Assembly (NCBI GenBank): GCA_945901065.1
Contig: CAMDKI010000009.1
Span: 62,001-126,000, forward strand
Direction: 5' to 3'
From: Chitinophaga pinensis
GTDB taxonomy: Bacteria > Bacteroidota > Bacteroidia > Chitinophagales > CAIOSU01
DNA: 64,000 bases
In this document: piece by piece, positions 8,311-16,639 of the stretch
Position numbering within the stretch: position 1 is the first letter of the stretch
How the letters are laid out: every line of letters begins with the position of its first letter
Notes under the pieces: generated by a model
Database searches by the model: none
Told to the model about the DNA's origin: nothing
What the model saw: the letters and a program-made list of their open reading frames with translations, nothing else
Made by a program: the position numbers and the translations under genes

Positions 8311-10080
8311 TTACAACTTACTAAACGGCAACGCCTTTACCCAGCCATCGCCTTGCATAAATACGAGGTACATGCCCGCGCTTAGGTGGCTAATGGGCAG
8401 CGTGATAACCGATTGCCCTTGCACGTTTTTAGATAAAGTGCTTAAGTGGCTTAAGCGCTTGTAAGAGTGGAACTCAATGATGCTGATGCTTACCACCTCA
8501 TCACCTGGTACGGTAAGGTCGATATTGATGGCATTGTCGGCTGGGTTGGGGTATAGCTTAACCAATGGCTCGTTAGTACCCAAAACCTCGTTAACTGAAA
8601 CGGGGTTATAGGTTTGCCCATCGCGTTTCCAGTGGTTTACACCATTGTACACTACCAATTGTTTGCCAAGGGTTTCGGTATTGGCTATTTGGAAGATGTC
8701 GCTCCACCAAATGCTGGCGGTGGTGCTGTCTTCGCCAATATCCAACACACCATACCCATGCTCGGTAAACTCATTGTATAATAGGTGCGGGTTGCCTTGG
8801 TAGCTAAGGTCGTACAAGATACCAAGGAGGGCACTTGGCAGGCCCAGTTCGTCAAAATTACCGCGCGTAAGACTGGTTGGGCAAAACTCCACGCCCAGCC
8901 CGCCATCGCCAGTATTACCATCATACACGCTACCGTTGGTAGGGTCTTTTGATAAATCGCAAGCAACGGATAAGTGCGAGTCGCCGCTGATAACGATGAC
9001 GTTCTCAATGTTGTTATCCTCAATTACATCTAGCACCAGCTCACGCTCAGCAGTAAAACCATCCCAAGTACCTTGGTTGAAACTGCTCGGGAAGGCCCCT
9101 GTAACACCCCAATAGCTGAACATCTTTTGGGTGCCTACAATCTTCCATTTGGCGGTGCTTTGTTGCAGCGCATCCAAAAACCAAGTTTGTTGCTCCGTGC
9201 CCAGTACACTAAACTCACCCGGCGATACCTCATCCACGTCGCGCCAAATCATAATATCGAGCATGATAATATCCACCAAATCGCCATAGCTGGCAGTGCG
9301 GTAAAAACGCTTCTTATCTTGTGTATTTACCACTCTGCTAGGTGTCCATTCAAAAAATGCTTGCGTAGTAATGTCGCGGTCGCCTGCAATGTCGTGGTTG
9401 TCCCACATGTGCATAAATGGGTGCATTTGACGCACCAAGCGCAAATCAGGGTCGTGCATATAGTAGCGGTGCCTTTCGCGCCATTCGTTAAGGTTGGTAG
9501 GTTTTACAGCATAGGGGTCGGGTACTCGTACTTCTTCCGCTTCATCAATAAAATCGTAAATATAGTCGCCTAGGTGAATCACCAAGTTAAGGTCGCTGCG
9601 CTCTGCAATGCGGCGGTATCCGTTGAAATAACCCGAGAACACACTGGTACAAGAGGTTACTGCAAACTTAAGGTTCGAGACATCGCCAACCGGAGCGGTA
9701 AGCGTGCGCCCTATAAGAGAGGTGTTGCCCTGCCCATCGCGAAAACGGTAATAGTAACGGGTATTAGCCGTAAGCCCAGCCGCATCCACTTTTACCGTCC
9801 AGTCAGTTGTAGAGTCGGTAGTTACCGTCCCAGAAGTTGCCAGGGTGGTAAAATTGCTATCCAAAGCCATTTCCCAAGTAAGGGTAACGGCTGGGTCGTT
9901 GTAGTTAGCGGGGGTATAATGCGTCCAAATAATAACCTTATCGGCCAGCGGATCGCCAGATGCCACTCCATAATAGAATGGGGCATTTACGGAATCGGCA
10001 TACATATTACCGGGCAAAACCCATTGGGCATGTGCAGTAAAGCCAGCCAATAGGCAGATGAGTAAGAGCAGGTTTTTCAT
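8311..10080 (-). CDS. PhoD-like metallophosphoesterase with T9SS type A sorting domain
   Basis: The 589-residue protein is built as signal peptide (1-18), PhoD N-terminal beta domain (FYYGVASGDPL to about 130), calcineurin-like metallophosphoesterase domain, and a C-terminal T9SS sorting domain starting at LYPNPADNAI. Metal-site motifs are visible: HLGDYIYDF, MWDNHDIAGD and VISGDSHLSV. PhoD enzymes are secreted phosphodiesterases/alkaline phosphatases, often calcium- and iron-dependent. The sorting domain predicts export by T9SS and cell-surface retention or release. It is a close paralogue of the protein at 45331-47139 and a distant one of 16640-18439. Function as an extracellular phosphate-scavenging enzyme is inferred from the family. 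Confidence 0.9.
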   Translation of the reverse strand: MKNLLLLICLLAGFTAHAQWVLPGNMYADSVNAPFYYGVASGDPLADKVIIWTHYTPANYNDPAVTLTWEMALDSNFTTLATSGTVTTDSTTDWTVKVDAAGLTANTRYYYRFRDGQGNTSLIGRTLTAPVGDVSNLKFAVTSCTSVFSGYFNGYRRIAERSDLNLVIHLGDYIYDFIDEAEEVRVPDPYAVKPTNLNEWRERHRYYMHDPDLRLVRQMHPFMHMWDNHDIAGDRDITTQAFFEWTPSRVVNTQDKKRFYRTASYGDLVDIIMLDIMIWRDVDEVSPGEFSVLGTEQQTWFLDALQQSTAKWKIVGTQKMFSYWGVTGAFPSSFNQGTWDGFTAERELVLDVIEDNNIENVIVISGDSHLSVACDLSKDPTNGSVYDGNTGDGGLGVEFCPTSLTRGNFDELGLPSALLGILYDLSYQGNPHLLYNEFTEHGYGVLDIGEDSTTASIWWSDIFQIANTETLGKQLVVYNGVNHWKRDGQTYNPVSVNEVLGTNEPLVKLYPNPADNAINIDLTVPGDEVVSISIIEFHSYKRLSHLSTLSKNVQGQSVITLPISHLSAGMYLVFMQGDGWVKALPFSKL

Positions 10081-10460
10081 AAAATAAAGGTAAAGTGTTT
10101 CTAGTGTTGCGACAAGACTTTAGTTACCTCAACACAATACTTCACATTAAGGTAATGTTTGTTTAATGGCGGTTTAAACAACCAACTACGGTCTTGCTTG
10201 GTGACTATGGCTGATTGAAAACATAATCAGAAAGGCGTAACATTTAGACACCTCTTAAAACAACCCACACGATGGTGTTTAAAAATAAAAAAACATGCAC
10301 CTATCGCCTACAACCCACACTGTAGCTCAATTTTAAATTTTCAATGTTGAATTTTTAATTGAAAATGCCCTTCAACGGAAGATTGTGCTAAATAGAGTTG
10401 TAATTTTTATGAAAGCACCGTATCTTTGCAGTCCGTTTAATTTTATCAATATCAGCAACG
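10081..10460. other. Gene-free region ahead of rplU
   Basis: This 380-base divergent gap contains the start region of the PhoD-like gene on one side and the rplU promoter on the other. An AT-rich element at about 10335-10360 nearly repeats one at 3756-3782. I see no coding sequence or RNA gene. Confidence 0.5.
10398..10428 (+). promoter_or_regulatory. Promoter of rplU-rpmA (TTG-N20-TATCTTTG)
   Basis: A TTG at 10398-10400 and TATCTTTG at 10421-10428 are separated by 20 bases. This matches the Bacteroidota primary sigma promoter (-33 TTTG-like, -7 TAnnTTTG). The ATG of rplU is 33 bases downstream of the -7 box. Confidence 0.8.
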
Positions 10461-10769
10461 ATGTACGCAATCGTAGAAATAGCAGGACAACAATTTAAAG
10501 TTCAAGGTGGGCAGAGCATTTTTGTTCACCGTTTGGAAGGCAATGTAGGCGACAAACTTGAGTTTGGCAACGTATTGCTTAAGGACGACAATGGCAGTAT
10601 CGCTTTAGGTGCTCCGTTTTTGTCTGGTGCCAAAGTGGTAGCCACTATAGAAGAACATTTGAAAGGTGACAAAGTGATTATTTTCAAGAAAAAACGCCGC
10701 AAGGGTTACAAATTGAAAAAAGGGCACCGTCAGTACCTTACCAAAATTAAAGTTGACAACATTGCTTAA
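10461..10769 (+). CDS. rplU: 50S ribosomal protein L21
   Basis: The 102-residue protein is full length for bacterial L21. It opens MYAIVEIAGQQFKVQGG and has the conserved tail KKKRRKGYKLKKGHRQYLT that contacts 23S rRNA. It is the first gene of the rplU-rpmA pair, 37 bases upstream of rpmA, with a consensus promoter ahead and a terminator after rpmA, so the two form a short ribosomal operon. Confidence 0.98.
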   Translation: MYAIVEIAGQQFKVQGGQSIFVHRLEGNVGDKLEFGNVLLKDDNGSIALGAPFLSGAKVVATIEEHLKGDKVIIFKKKRRKGYKLKKGHRQYLTKIKVDNIA

Positions 10770-10806
10770 TCACGGCTAACCGCCGCAATTATAAAAAAAA
10801 CAAACA

Positions 10807-11277
10807 ATGGCTCACAAGAAAGGCGCCGGTAGTTCGAATAACGGACGCGAATCGCATAGCAAACGCTTGGGCGTTAAAATTTATGGTGGTCAAGGTGCCA
10901 TCGCTGGTAACATCATCATCCGCCAACGCGGTACCAAATTCCACCCTGGTGACGGTGTGGGTCTAGGTAAAGATCATACCATCTTCGCAATGGTTGACGG
11001 TGTTGTAACCTTCACCCGCAAGAAAAACGATAAGGTGTTCGTTCACGTACTACCTTTCGTTGACGAAACTGCAGCTCCTGCTGAAGTAGCAAAAACGGCC
11101 AAGAAAGCTGCCCCTAAAGCGCCTAAAGCAGAACCTGCTAAAGAAGAAGTGAAAGCTGAAGCTCCTGTAGTTGAAGAGGCTGCTGCCCCTGCTACCGAAG
11201 AGGCTGTTGCTGAAGCTCCTGCAACTGAAGAAGCTGCCTCAGAAGCAACTGAAACTGAAGAAGCAGCTGGCGAATAA
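10807..11277 (+). CDS. rpmA: 50S ribosomal protein L27 with long acidic C-terminal tail
   Basis: Residues 1-85 are ordinary L27: [20 protein letters not shown], the [15 protein letters not shown] loop and a VTFTRKKND segment. The N-terminus already starts MAHKKG, so no Prp-type processing leader is present. L27 is usually about 85 residues; here the frame continues for about 70 more residues, rich in Ala, Glu, Pro and Thr with an initial Lys-rich part ([17 protein letters not shown]) and an acidic repeated end. The tail has no stop, frameshift or separate start, so it looks like a genuine extension. Its function is unknown; it would lie on the ribosome surface if L27 sits normally. Confidence 0.96.
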   Translation: MAHKKGAGSSNNGRESHSKRLGVKIYGGQGAIAGNIIIRQRGTKFHPGDGVGLGKDHTIFAMVDGVVTFTRKKNDKVFVHVLPFVDETAAPAEVAKTAKKAAPKAPKAEPAKEEVKAEAPVVEEAAAPATEEAVAEAPATEEAASEATETEEAAGE

Positions 11278-11303
11278 TCGCTAACCGCTTGTAACGATAC
11301 TGA

Positions 11304-11337
11304 ACCGCCTCGCTTTTGCGTGGCGGTTTTTGTTTTT
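11304..11337 (+). terminator. Rho-independent terminator after rpmA
   Basis: ACCGCC-T-CGC, a TTTT loop, then GCG-T-GGCGGT form a 9-bp stem interrupted by one T-T mismatch. A T-rich tract (TTTTGTTTTT) follows. It lies 27 bases after the rpmA stop and ends the rplU-rpmA transcript. Confidence 0.88.
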
Positions 11338-11505
11338 GCCATAAGTTGATATTGAAACTAGCGGTTAACTAGTGGGCACAATCGTATCATGCCAGGGCAC
11401 AGCGCACCAATGCGTAATAACTGATAAACACAGGTATTAAGTAAGCGAATAGTGCACTCGCTAGGCAAACGAAGCCATGAAATAGGACTTAAAAGTAGAT
11501 GCCGT

Positions 11506-13050
11506 TTACAATGGAATATTACCGTGCTTCTTGCGAGGCATTGTTTCTACTTTGTTTTCGAGCATTTTAAAGGCGCGTATCAATTTATGGCGGGTCTCTT
11601 CAGGACGAATGACCTCATCTATAAAACCACGGGCCGCTGCGCGGTATGGATTGGCAAACTTTTCGGTGTAGTCGTCTACCTTTTCCTGTAACTTGGCTTC
11701 AGGGTTTTCGGCCGCGGCTATCTCGCTTTTGAAGATAATCTCCGCAGCGCCTTTAGCGCCCATTACGGCTATCTCGGCAGCTGGCCAAGCATAATTCATA
11801 TCAGCGCCAATATGCTTGCTGCTCATTACATCATAGGCACCACCATAGGCTTTGCGGGTGATAACGGTAACCTTAGGTACTGTGGCTTCGCTAAAGGCAT
11901 ATAATAACTTAGCGCCGTTGGTAATAATGCCATGCCACTCTTGGTCGGTACCCGGCAAAAAGCCTGGTACATCAACCAATACCAAAAGCGGTATGTTAAA
12001 AGCATCGCAAAATCGTACAAATCGTGCTCCCTTGCGAGATGAATTGATATCCAACACGCCAGCTAAGTGAGCAGGTTGGTTGGCTATCAAGCCAATGCTC
12101 CGACCACCGATGCGGGCAAAGCCTACAATTATACTTTCGGCAAACTCTTTATGCACCTCTAAGAAACTACCTTCATCAACAGTTCCCTCAATTACCTCGC
12201 GCATATCGTAAGGTTGCTGCGGGTTGGCAGGTATAATGTTGGCCAAGTCAGGTCTTAATTCATTGCCCCCAGCCTCGTAAGCATATACAGGAGCATCTTC
12301 TTCACAGTTTTGTGGCATATAGCTCAACAACTGTTTCAGGTGATTGATGCACTCAATTTCGTTGGCACAGGCAAAGTGGGTAACGCCACTTTTGCTGGCA
12401 TGGGTATGGGCACCGCCCAATTCTTCAGAAGTAACTTCTTCGTGGGTAACGGTTTTTACTACATTGGGGCCCGTAACAAACATGTAACTGCTTTGCTCTA
12501 CCATCAATATAAAATCGGTAATGGCAGGCGAATAAACCGCACCCCCAGCGCATGGACCCATAATGGCCGACAACTGAGGTATCACACCACTTGCTTTTAC
12601 ATTACGCACAAAAATATCGGCATAACCGCCCAGCGATACCACACCCTCTTGTATACGAGCACCTCCACTATCATTAAGCCCGATAAGTGGCGCACCGTTT
12701 TTCAGGGCTAGGTCCATTATCTTCACTATCTTCTCAGCATGGGTTTCTGATAGTGAGCCACCAAATACCGTAAAATCTTGAGAAAAAACATATACCAACC
12801 TGCCATTTACGGTACCATAGCCCGTAACCACTCCATCGCCCAAAAACACTTGTTTCTGCATATCGAAATCTTGGGCACGATGGGTAACCAGCATACCAAT
12901 CTCCTCAAAGCTTCCCTCGTCAAGCAAGAAATGAATGCGCTCACGAGCACTAAGTTTGCCTTTAGCATGCTGGGCATCAATACGCTTCTGGCCGCCACCA
13001 AGCATTGCCTCTTGGCGTTTGGCTTCTAATTGTTCAATTGGGTTTTTCAT
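11506..13050 (-). CDS. Acyl-CoA (propionyl-CoA type) carboxylase beta subunit
   Basis: The 514-residue protein is the carboxyltransferase subunit of a biotin-dependent acyl-CoA carboxylase, most like propionyl-CoA carboxylase beta or methylmalonyl-CoA decarboxylase alpha. It starts [20 protein letters not shown], has the N-domain motif [12 protein letters not shown] and the C-domain [17 protein letters not shown]. The ATG at 13050 matches the conserved N-terminus; an upstream start at 13134 would add 28 unrelated residues. The alpha (biotin carboxylase) and biotin carrier subunits are not in this window, so the substrate cannot be fixed. Confidence 0.9.
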   Translation of the reverse strand: MKNPIEQLEAKRQEAMLGGGQKRIDAQHAKGKLSARERIHFLLDEGSFEEIGMLVTHRAQDFDMQKQVFLGDGVVTGYGTVNGRLVYVFSQDFTVFGGSLSETHAEKIVKIMDLALKNGAPLIGLNDSGGARIQEGVVSLGGYADIFVRNVKASGVIPQLSAIMGPCAGGAVYSPAITDFILMVEQSSYMFVTGPNVVKTVTHEEVTSEELGGAHTHASKSGVTHFACANEIECINHLKQLLSYMPQNCEEDAPVYAYEAGGNELRPDLANIIPANPQQPYDMREVIEGTVDEGSFLEVHKEFAESIIVGFARIGGRSIGLIANQPAHLAGVLDINSSRKGARFVRFCDAFNIPLLVLVDVPGFLPGTDQEWHGIITNGAKLLYAFSEATVPKVTVITRKAYGGAYDVMSSKHIGADMNYAWPAAEIAVMGAKGAAEIIFKSEIAAAENPEAKLQEKVDDYTEKFANPYRAAARGFIDEVIRPEETRHKLIRAFKMLENKVETMPRKKHGNIPL

Positions 13051-13131
13051 AGGGTACTGGTGCTTTTCGGCAATTACAAGTGGAGTATACAATAACTCCC
13101 AAAAACCTTGCAAGCCATTTTTATGGTGTAC

Positions 13132-13139
13132 CAAAATTA
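13132..13139 (-). promoter_or_regulatory. Possible -7 box for the carboxylase gene (TAATTTTG)
   Basis: On the minus strand TAATTTTG fits the Bacteroidota -7 consensus and lies about 80 bases before the ATG at 13050. No clear -33 TTG is found at the right distance, so this is a weak call. Confidence 0.4.
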
Positions 13140-13292
13140 GTAAAAAAGTGGCTTACCCCTGCCCTATGCACCCTCAAAAGCTAATTTATTGGGTTCATTA
13201 ACTTTATTACCAAAAATGGGTCATGATTTTGGCGCGATTATTGAATCCGACTGCATTAAATCATAATTTGTAACCGCATATATCACTGCCCT

Positions 13293-13970
13293 ATGTACAA
13301 ACTTTACCCACTATTGTTGTTGCTAGTATCCGTTGCCAGTTGTGAAAGCGATAAAAGTAATGAAACCTTGGAGGAGCTGAAGGCCATAAGACAAGAAGTT
13401 GCTTCGCTTTCTGATTCTATATCGGTGTTGAAAGACTCAATGCAGGTGCTAAAAAAAGGCGATGTAAAGGATACGGTTATAGTTGATACAACCATAAAAT
13501 TTACTCAAACCAAGGTAATTCCTCCAGCCAAAGAAAAGCCCAAGCCAACTACTAAACCCACTACAAAACCCGTTGCACCCAAGCCAGCCAATGAGACTAT
13601 TTTGCATAAATATGTAAACGGTGCTGTTTCGGTGGAGATAACCCCGTGGGCTAATGACGAAAGGGATGTGATATTATATGACTTATATGGACAGGAAACC
13701 ATTAGAATGGAAGAAGTACGGCATAGCTATACCATTAGGATTGACCTTGAATTTGCCCCAAACGGTTCGGTGAGTAAGGCTGTAGTGCATACCAATCCGG
13801 GGGCCAGCATGTATTGGTACGAGAGCGAAATTACATTTGATACTACCAATGGGCCCACTGGCAAAATAGACCATCAATATCCTCAATCGTTGGATGATAT
13901 AATGAACGAGAAATGGCAATACTGGGATAAAAAAACCAAAACCTGGAAGGTGCAGGAAGTAATGGAATAA
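13293..13970 (+). CDS. Hypothetical lipoprotein with coiled coil and Pro/Lys linker
   Basis: The 225-residue protein has a lipoprotein signal peptide with lipobox VASC (Cys17). Residues about 20-55 are a predicted coiled coil (ETLEELKAIRQEVASLSDSI), and about 75-100 a PKPTTKPTTKP-type linker that could span periplasm or peptidoglycan. The C-terminal 120 residues form a beta-rich domain ending NEKWQYWDKKTKTWK. I do not recognise the domain. It is probably an outer-membrane-anchored protein, transcribed alone. Confidence 0.75.
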   Translation: MYKLYPLLLLLVSVASCESDKSNETLEELKAIRQEVASLSDSISVLKDSMQVLKKGDVKDTVIVDTTIKFTQTKVIPPAKEKPKPTTKPTTKPVAPKPANETILHKYVNGAVSVEITPWANDERDVILYDLYGQETIRMEEVRHSYTIRIDLEFAPNGSVSKAVVHTNPGASMYWYESEITFDTTNGPTGKIDHQYPQSLDDIMNEKWQYWDKKTKTWKVQEVME

Positions 13971-13995
13971 AAAAGTAAATATGCTAAAAAGAAGA

Positions 13996-14021
13996 AAGCC
14001 ACACCGTTTCGGGTGTGGCTT
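13996..14021 (-). terminator. Terminator of the cold-shock gene
   Basis: A perfect 10-bp stem (AAGCCACACC / GGTGTGGCTT) with a 6-base loop lies 37 bases beyond the cold-shock gene stop. On the minus strand it is followed by a T-rich tract (13995-13986). It may also stop transcripts coming from the lipoprotein gene on the other strand. Confidence 0.8.
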
Positions 14022-14058
14022 CCATGAATTTGTTTGCTTTAAGTTATATGATGGTGGT

Positions 14059-14250
14059 TTAGGCCAACTTCACATTTACAGCATTCAATCCTTTGCGACC
14101 TTCTTGTAGTTCGAAAGTCACCTCGTCACCTTCGCGAACTTCGTCTTTCAAGCCGCTCACGTGTACGAAATACTCTGTGCTGCCATCAGCAGCCTTAATG
14201 AAACCAAAACCTTTAGTTTCATTGAAAAATTTAATTGTTCCTTGTTGCAT
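14059..14250 (-). CDS. Cold-shock domain protein
   Basis: The 63-residue single-domain protein is a CspA-type RNA chaperone. It begins MQQGTIKFFNETKGFGFIK (RNP1 KGFGFI) and has RNP2 as EYFVHVSGL, followed by EVREGDEVTFELQEGRKG. The ATG at 14250 gives the family length; the 12-residue upstream extension from 14286 overlaps the promoter -7 box and is rejected. The gene has its own promoter and terminator. Confidence 0.95.
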   Translation of the reverse strand: MQQGTIKFFNETKGFGFIKAADGSTEYFVHVSGLKDEVREGDEVTFELQEGRKGLNAVNVKLA

Positions 14251-14285
14251 TGTACTTAATTGAAAAATTATTGTTTTTAATACCA

Positions 14286-14293
14286 CAAAGATA
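14286..14293 (-). promoter_or_regulatory. -7 box of the cold-shock gene (TATCTTTG)
   Basis: TATCTTTG on the minus strand is a perfect match to TAnnTTTG. It predicts a transcript start around 14279 and a short AT-rich leader of roughly 30 bases before the ATG at 14250. The -33 region is not obvious. Confidence 0.7.
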
Positions 14294-14358
14294 CACTTTT
14301 ATTACAAAAAAGGCTTGCAAAAGGATAAAAGCACAGAATAAATAATTTTTAGTCGCAT

Positions 14359-15060
14359 TTATAGGTCGCCGAGCATAGGCCGCACCACCAAATCTTCTAC
14401 AACTGTGCGGTACGATACCTTATAGCAATCGTAAATAAGCTGTGCCAAATCTTCCACATCTATAAACCGCTCCTTAGGTAAATCTACGCCCTCCCAAGAT
14501 GCCGTAAGCACTGCACCCGGTATAACGTTAGTAACGCGCACATTCTGGGTTTTAAGCTCCTCGCGCAATGCCTTGGATAGGCCAGTCATGGCAAATTTGG
14601 AAATAGAATAAGACCCACCATTAGGGTAAGCCTTGGTGCCCGCAACCGAACTGATGTTGAAAATATGGCCCCTATCATTGGCCTGCAACAACGGTAAAAT
14701 TTCCCTGCTCATATAATAGGCACTATACAAATTGGTTTCAATAAGCTTTTCAAGGGTACCATCTGCCTCGGTGGATACATTGCCCGGCAGAAACATACCC
14801 GCATTGTTTACCAAAACATCAGCGGTTTCCCATTTAGCCTTAATTGTTTCTGCAAACCTTAAAACGTCGGCTTTAATTGACATATCGGCGGCTAATGCAA
14901 TCACTTCTATGTTCGAGAATTTATACTTCAGCTGGCTTTCCAATTGCTTCAAATCCGATTCATCTCTTGCGCAAATGGCAATATCGAAACCATTATTAGC
15001 AAAAACTTCAGTTACAGCACGTCCGATGCCTTTAGTGGCACCAGTAACAACTATTTTCAT
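14359..15060 (-). CDS. Short-chain dehydrogenase/reductase
   Basis: The 233-residue protein is a classical SDR: cofactor motif TGATKGIG at residues 6-13, NNAGMFLPG, catalytic Ser in FNISSVAG and YSISK (Tyr-x3-Lys). The basic residue in ICARDESD after beta-2 suggests NADP(H). The C-terminal end (YRTVVEDLVVRP) resembles the 3-ketoacyl-reductase-like SDRs that act on small carbonyl substrates. The substrate is unknown. It is divergent from mlaE. Confidence 0.88.
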   Translation of the reverse strand: MKIVVTGATKGIGRAVTEVFANNGFDIAICARDESDLKQLESQLKYKFSNIEVIALAADMSIKADVLRFAETIKAKWETADVLVNNAGMFLPGNVSTEADGTLEKLIETNLYSAYYMSREILPLLQANDRGHIFNISSVAGTKAYPNGGSYSISKFAMTGLSKALREELKTQNVRVTNVIPGAVLTASWEGVDLPKERFIDVEDLAQLIYDCYKVSYRTVVEDLVVRPMLGDL

Positions 15061-15109
15061 AAAACTTAGGTGTAGTGAGTGTTCCTTATAAAAATAGTTA
15101 AAATAACTC

Positions 15110-15117
15110 TATTTTTG
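15110..15117 (+). promoter_or_regulatory. Possible -7 box for mlaE-mlaF (TATTTTTG)
   Basis: TATTTTTG fits TAnnTTTG and lies 20 bases before the mlaE ATG. There is no clear TTG at -33, so confidence is moderate. Confidence 0.5.
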
Positions 15118-15137
15118 GTGACATCTTAAAACAGCGA

Positions 15138-15878
15138 ATGAACTTCTTTTACCATTTAGGACGATACACAAAAACGCTTTATAGCCTGTTCTCTAGGCCT
15201 GAGAAAGCCGCTATGTATTGGAAAGAGCTCTTCAGGCAAATGAACCTTATTGGCGTTGGCTCGGTGGGTATCATATCTATTATGACACTGTTTATCGGGG
15301 CGGTTACCTCTGTTCAGTTTGCCTATCAGCTGCAAGGAAACTTGATACCCATGTGGTACATTGGTATTATCGTGCGCGACTCATTAATGCTTGAGCTGGC
15401 GCCTACCCTTTCGGCGTTGCTTTTGGCGGGCAAGGTGGGTTCCAATATCTCTTCTGAGTTGGGCACCATGCGCATATCAGAGCAGATAGATGCTATGAAA
15501 ATAATGGGGGTAAATACCACTTCATACCTTATTGGGCCTAAGGTTTTGGCATCAGTGCTGGTTATGCCATTGCTTATTATTTTTGGTGTTGCTTTTGGCA
15601 TAGTTGGCGGTTTGCTGGTTGCTTTGGGAGGCACAAGCGGTTTTACCACTACCGAGTTCATCCGTGGTTTACAAGACCCTATCCGAGATTTTGACACCAT
15701 TATTATGTTTATCAAATCATTGTCATTTGCCTTCATCATTACTTCCATTTCTGCATACCAAGGTTTTCATACCACCGGTGGTGTAGTTGGTGTAGGGCAG
15801 GCAAGCACCCGTGCTGTAGTATATAGCAGTATAGTAGTTATTATTGCTGACTTTTTAATTGCCGCGCTGCTACTATGA
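15138..15878 (+). CDS. mlaE: MlaE-type lipid ABC transporter permease
   Basis: The 246-residue integral membrane protein matches the MlaE/YrbE permease family of the phospholipid transport system between outer and inner membrane. Motifs include GVGSVGIISIMTLFIGAV, the family stretch LAPTLSALLLAGKVGSNISSE, and LGTMRISEQIDAMKIMGVN, the region that couples to the ATPase. Its stop overlaps the mlaF start by 4 bases (ATGA), showing translational coupling. The MlaD substrate-binding gene often found next is not here; the following gene is convergent. Confidence 0.92.
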   Translation: MNFFYHLGRYTKTLYSLFSRPEKAAMYWKELFRQMNLIGVGSVGIISIMTLFIGAVTSVQFAYQLQGNLIPMWYIGIIVRDSLMLELAPTLSALLLAGKVGSNISSELGTMRISEQIDAMKIMGVNTTSYLIGPKVLASVLVMPLLIIFGVAFGIVGGLLVALGGTSGFTTTEFIRGLQDPIRDFDTIIMFIKSLSFAFIITSISAYQGFHTTGGVVGVGQASTRAVVYSSIVVIIADFLIAALLL

Positions 15879-16630
15879 TACAAGTTAAGGACCTCTATAA
15901 ATCGTTTAATGGCAATGATGTGCTTAAGGGCATCAATGTTACCATGAACGAAGGAAAATGCAATCTGATAATAGGTAAAAGCGGCGCGGGTAAAACGGTG
16001 CTAATTAAATGCATGGTTGGCTTGTATGAACCTACAAAAGGCGAGATACTATATGACAATCGCGATTTTGTAAAGATGACCGATAAAGAGCGTAAACACT
16101 TACGCATGGAAATGGGTATGCTGTTTCAAGGTAATGCCCTATTCGATTCGATGACTGTAGAAGATAATGTGCGCTTTCCGTTGGATATGTTTACCAGCAT
16201 GACCAAGAAGGAAAAAGTAGCCCGAGTAGACGAAATATTGTCTAGGGTTAACTTAAAGGGCGCCCATAAAAAATTTCCATCGGAAATAAGCGGTGGTATG
16301 ATGAAACGAGTTGGTATAGCCCGAGCTATTGTACAAAAACCGCGCTATCTTTTTTGCGATGAACCAAACTCTGGCCTCGACCCTATTACCTCTATTGTAA
16401 TAGATGAGTTGATTCAAGAAATTACCCTCGACTTAAATATTACAACGGTTATCAATACGCACGATATGAACTCGGTAATGGGTATTGGCGACAAAGTGAT
16501 ATATATACACGAAGGCGAGGTGCATTGGGAAGGCTCAGGCAAAGAAGTAATGACCTCTAAAGAAACCGAGTTGAACAATTTCGTGTTTGCCTCAAAATTC
16601 TGGAAAAGCATCAAAGAAGACCAGAAGTGA
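15875..16630 (+). CDS. mlaF: MlaF-type lipid ABC transporter ATPase
   Basis: The 251-residue ABC ATPase has Walker A GKSGAGKT (34-41), signature SGGMMKR, Walker B YLFCDEPNSGLDP and the switch His in INTHDM. The SGGMMKR signature, where most ABC proteins have SGGQ, is typical of the MlaF branch. It pairs with the permease encoded immediately upstream and probably energises phospholipid movement that keeps outer-membrane asymmetry. Confidence 0.93.
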   Translation: MIQVKDLYKSFNGNDVLKGINVTMNEGKCNLIIGKSGAGKTVLIKCMVGLYEPTKGEILYDNRDFVKMTDKERKHLRMEMGMLFQGNALFDSMTVEDNVRFPLDMFTSMTKKEKVARVDEILSRVNLKGAHKKFPSEISGGMMKRVGIARAIVQKPRYLFCDEPNSGLDPITSIVIDELIQEITLDLNITTVINTHDMNSVMGIGDKVIYIHEGEVHWEGSGKEVMTSKETELNNFVFASKFWKSIKEDQK

Positions 16631-16639
16631 TATTCTTCC

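Noticed and set aside
10085-10115. TTG-N20-TACCTTTA promoter-like match ahead of the PhoD-like gene at 8311-10080
   Set aside because: Its spacing is ideal, but the -7 box ends about 5 bases before the ATG, which would leave no leader; it may be chance.
11043-11342. Ser/Ala-rich open frame opposite the L27 tail
   Set aside because: It mirrors the repetitive GCT/GAA codons of the L27 tail and has no independent support.
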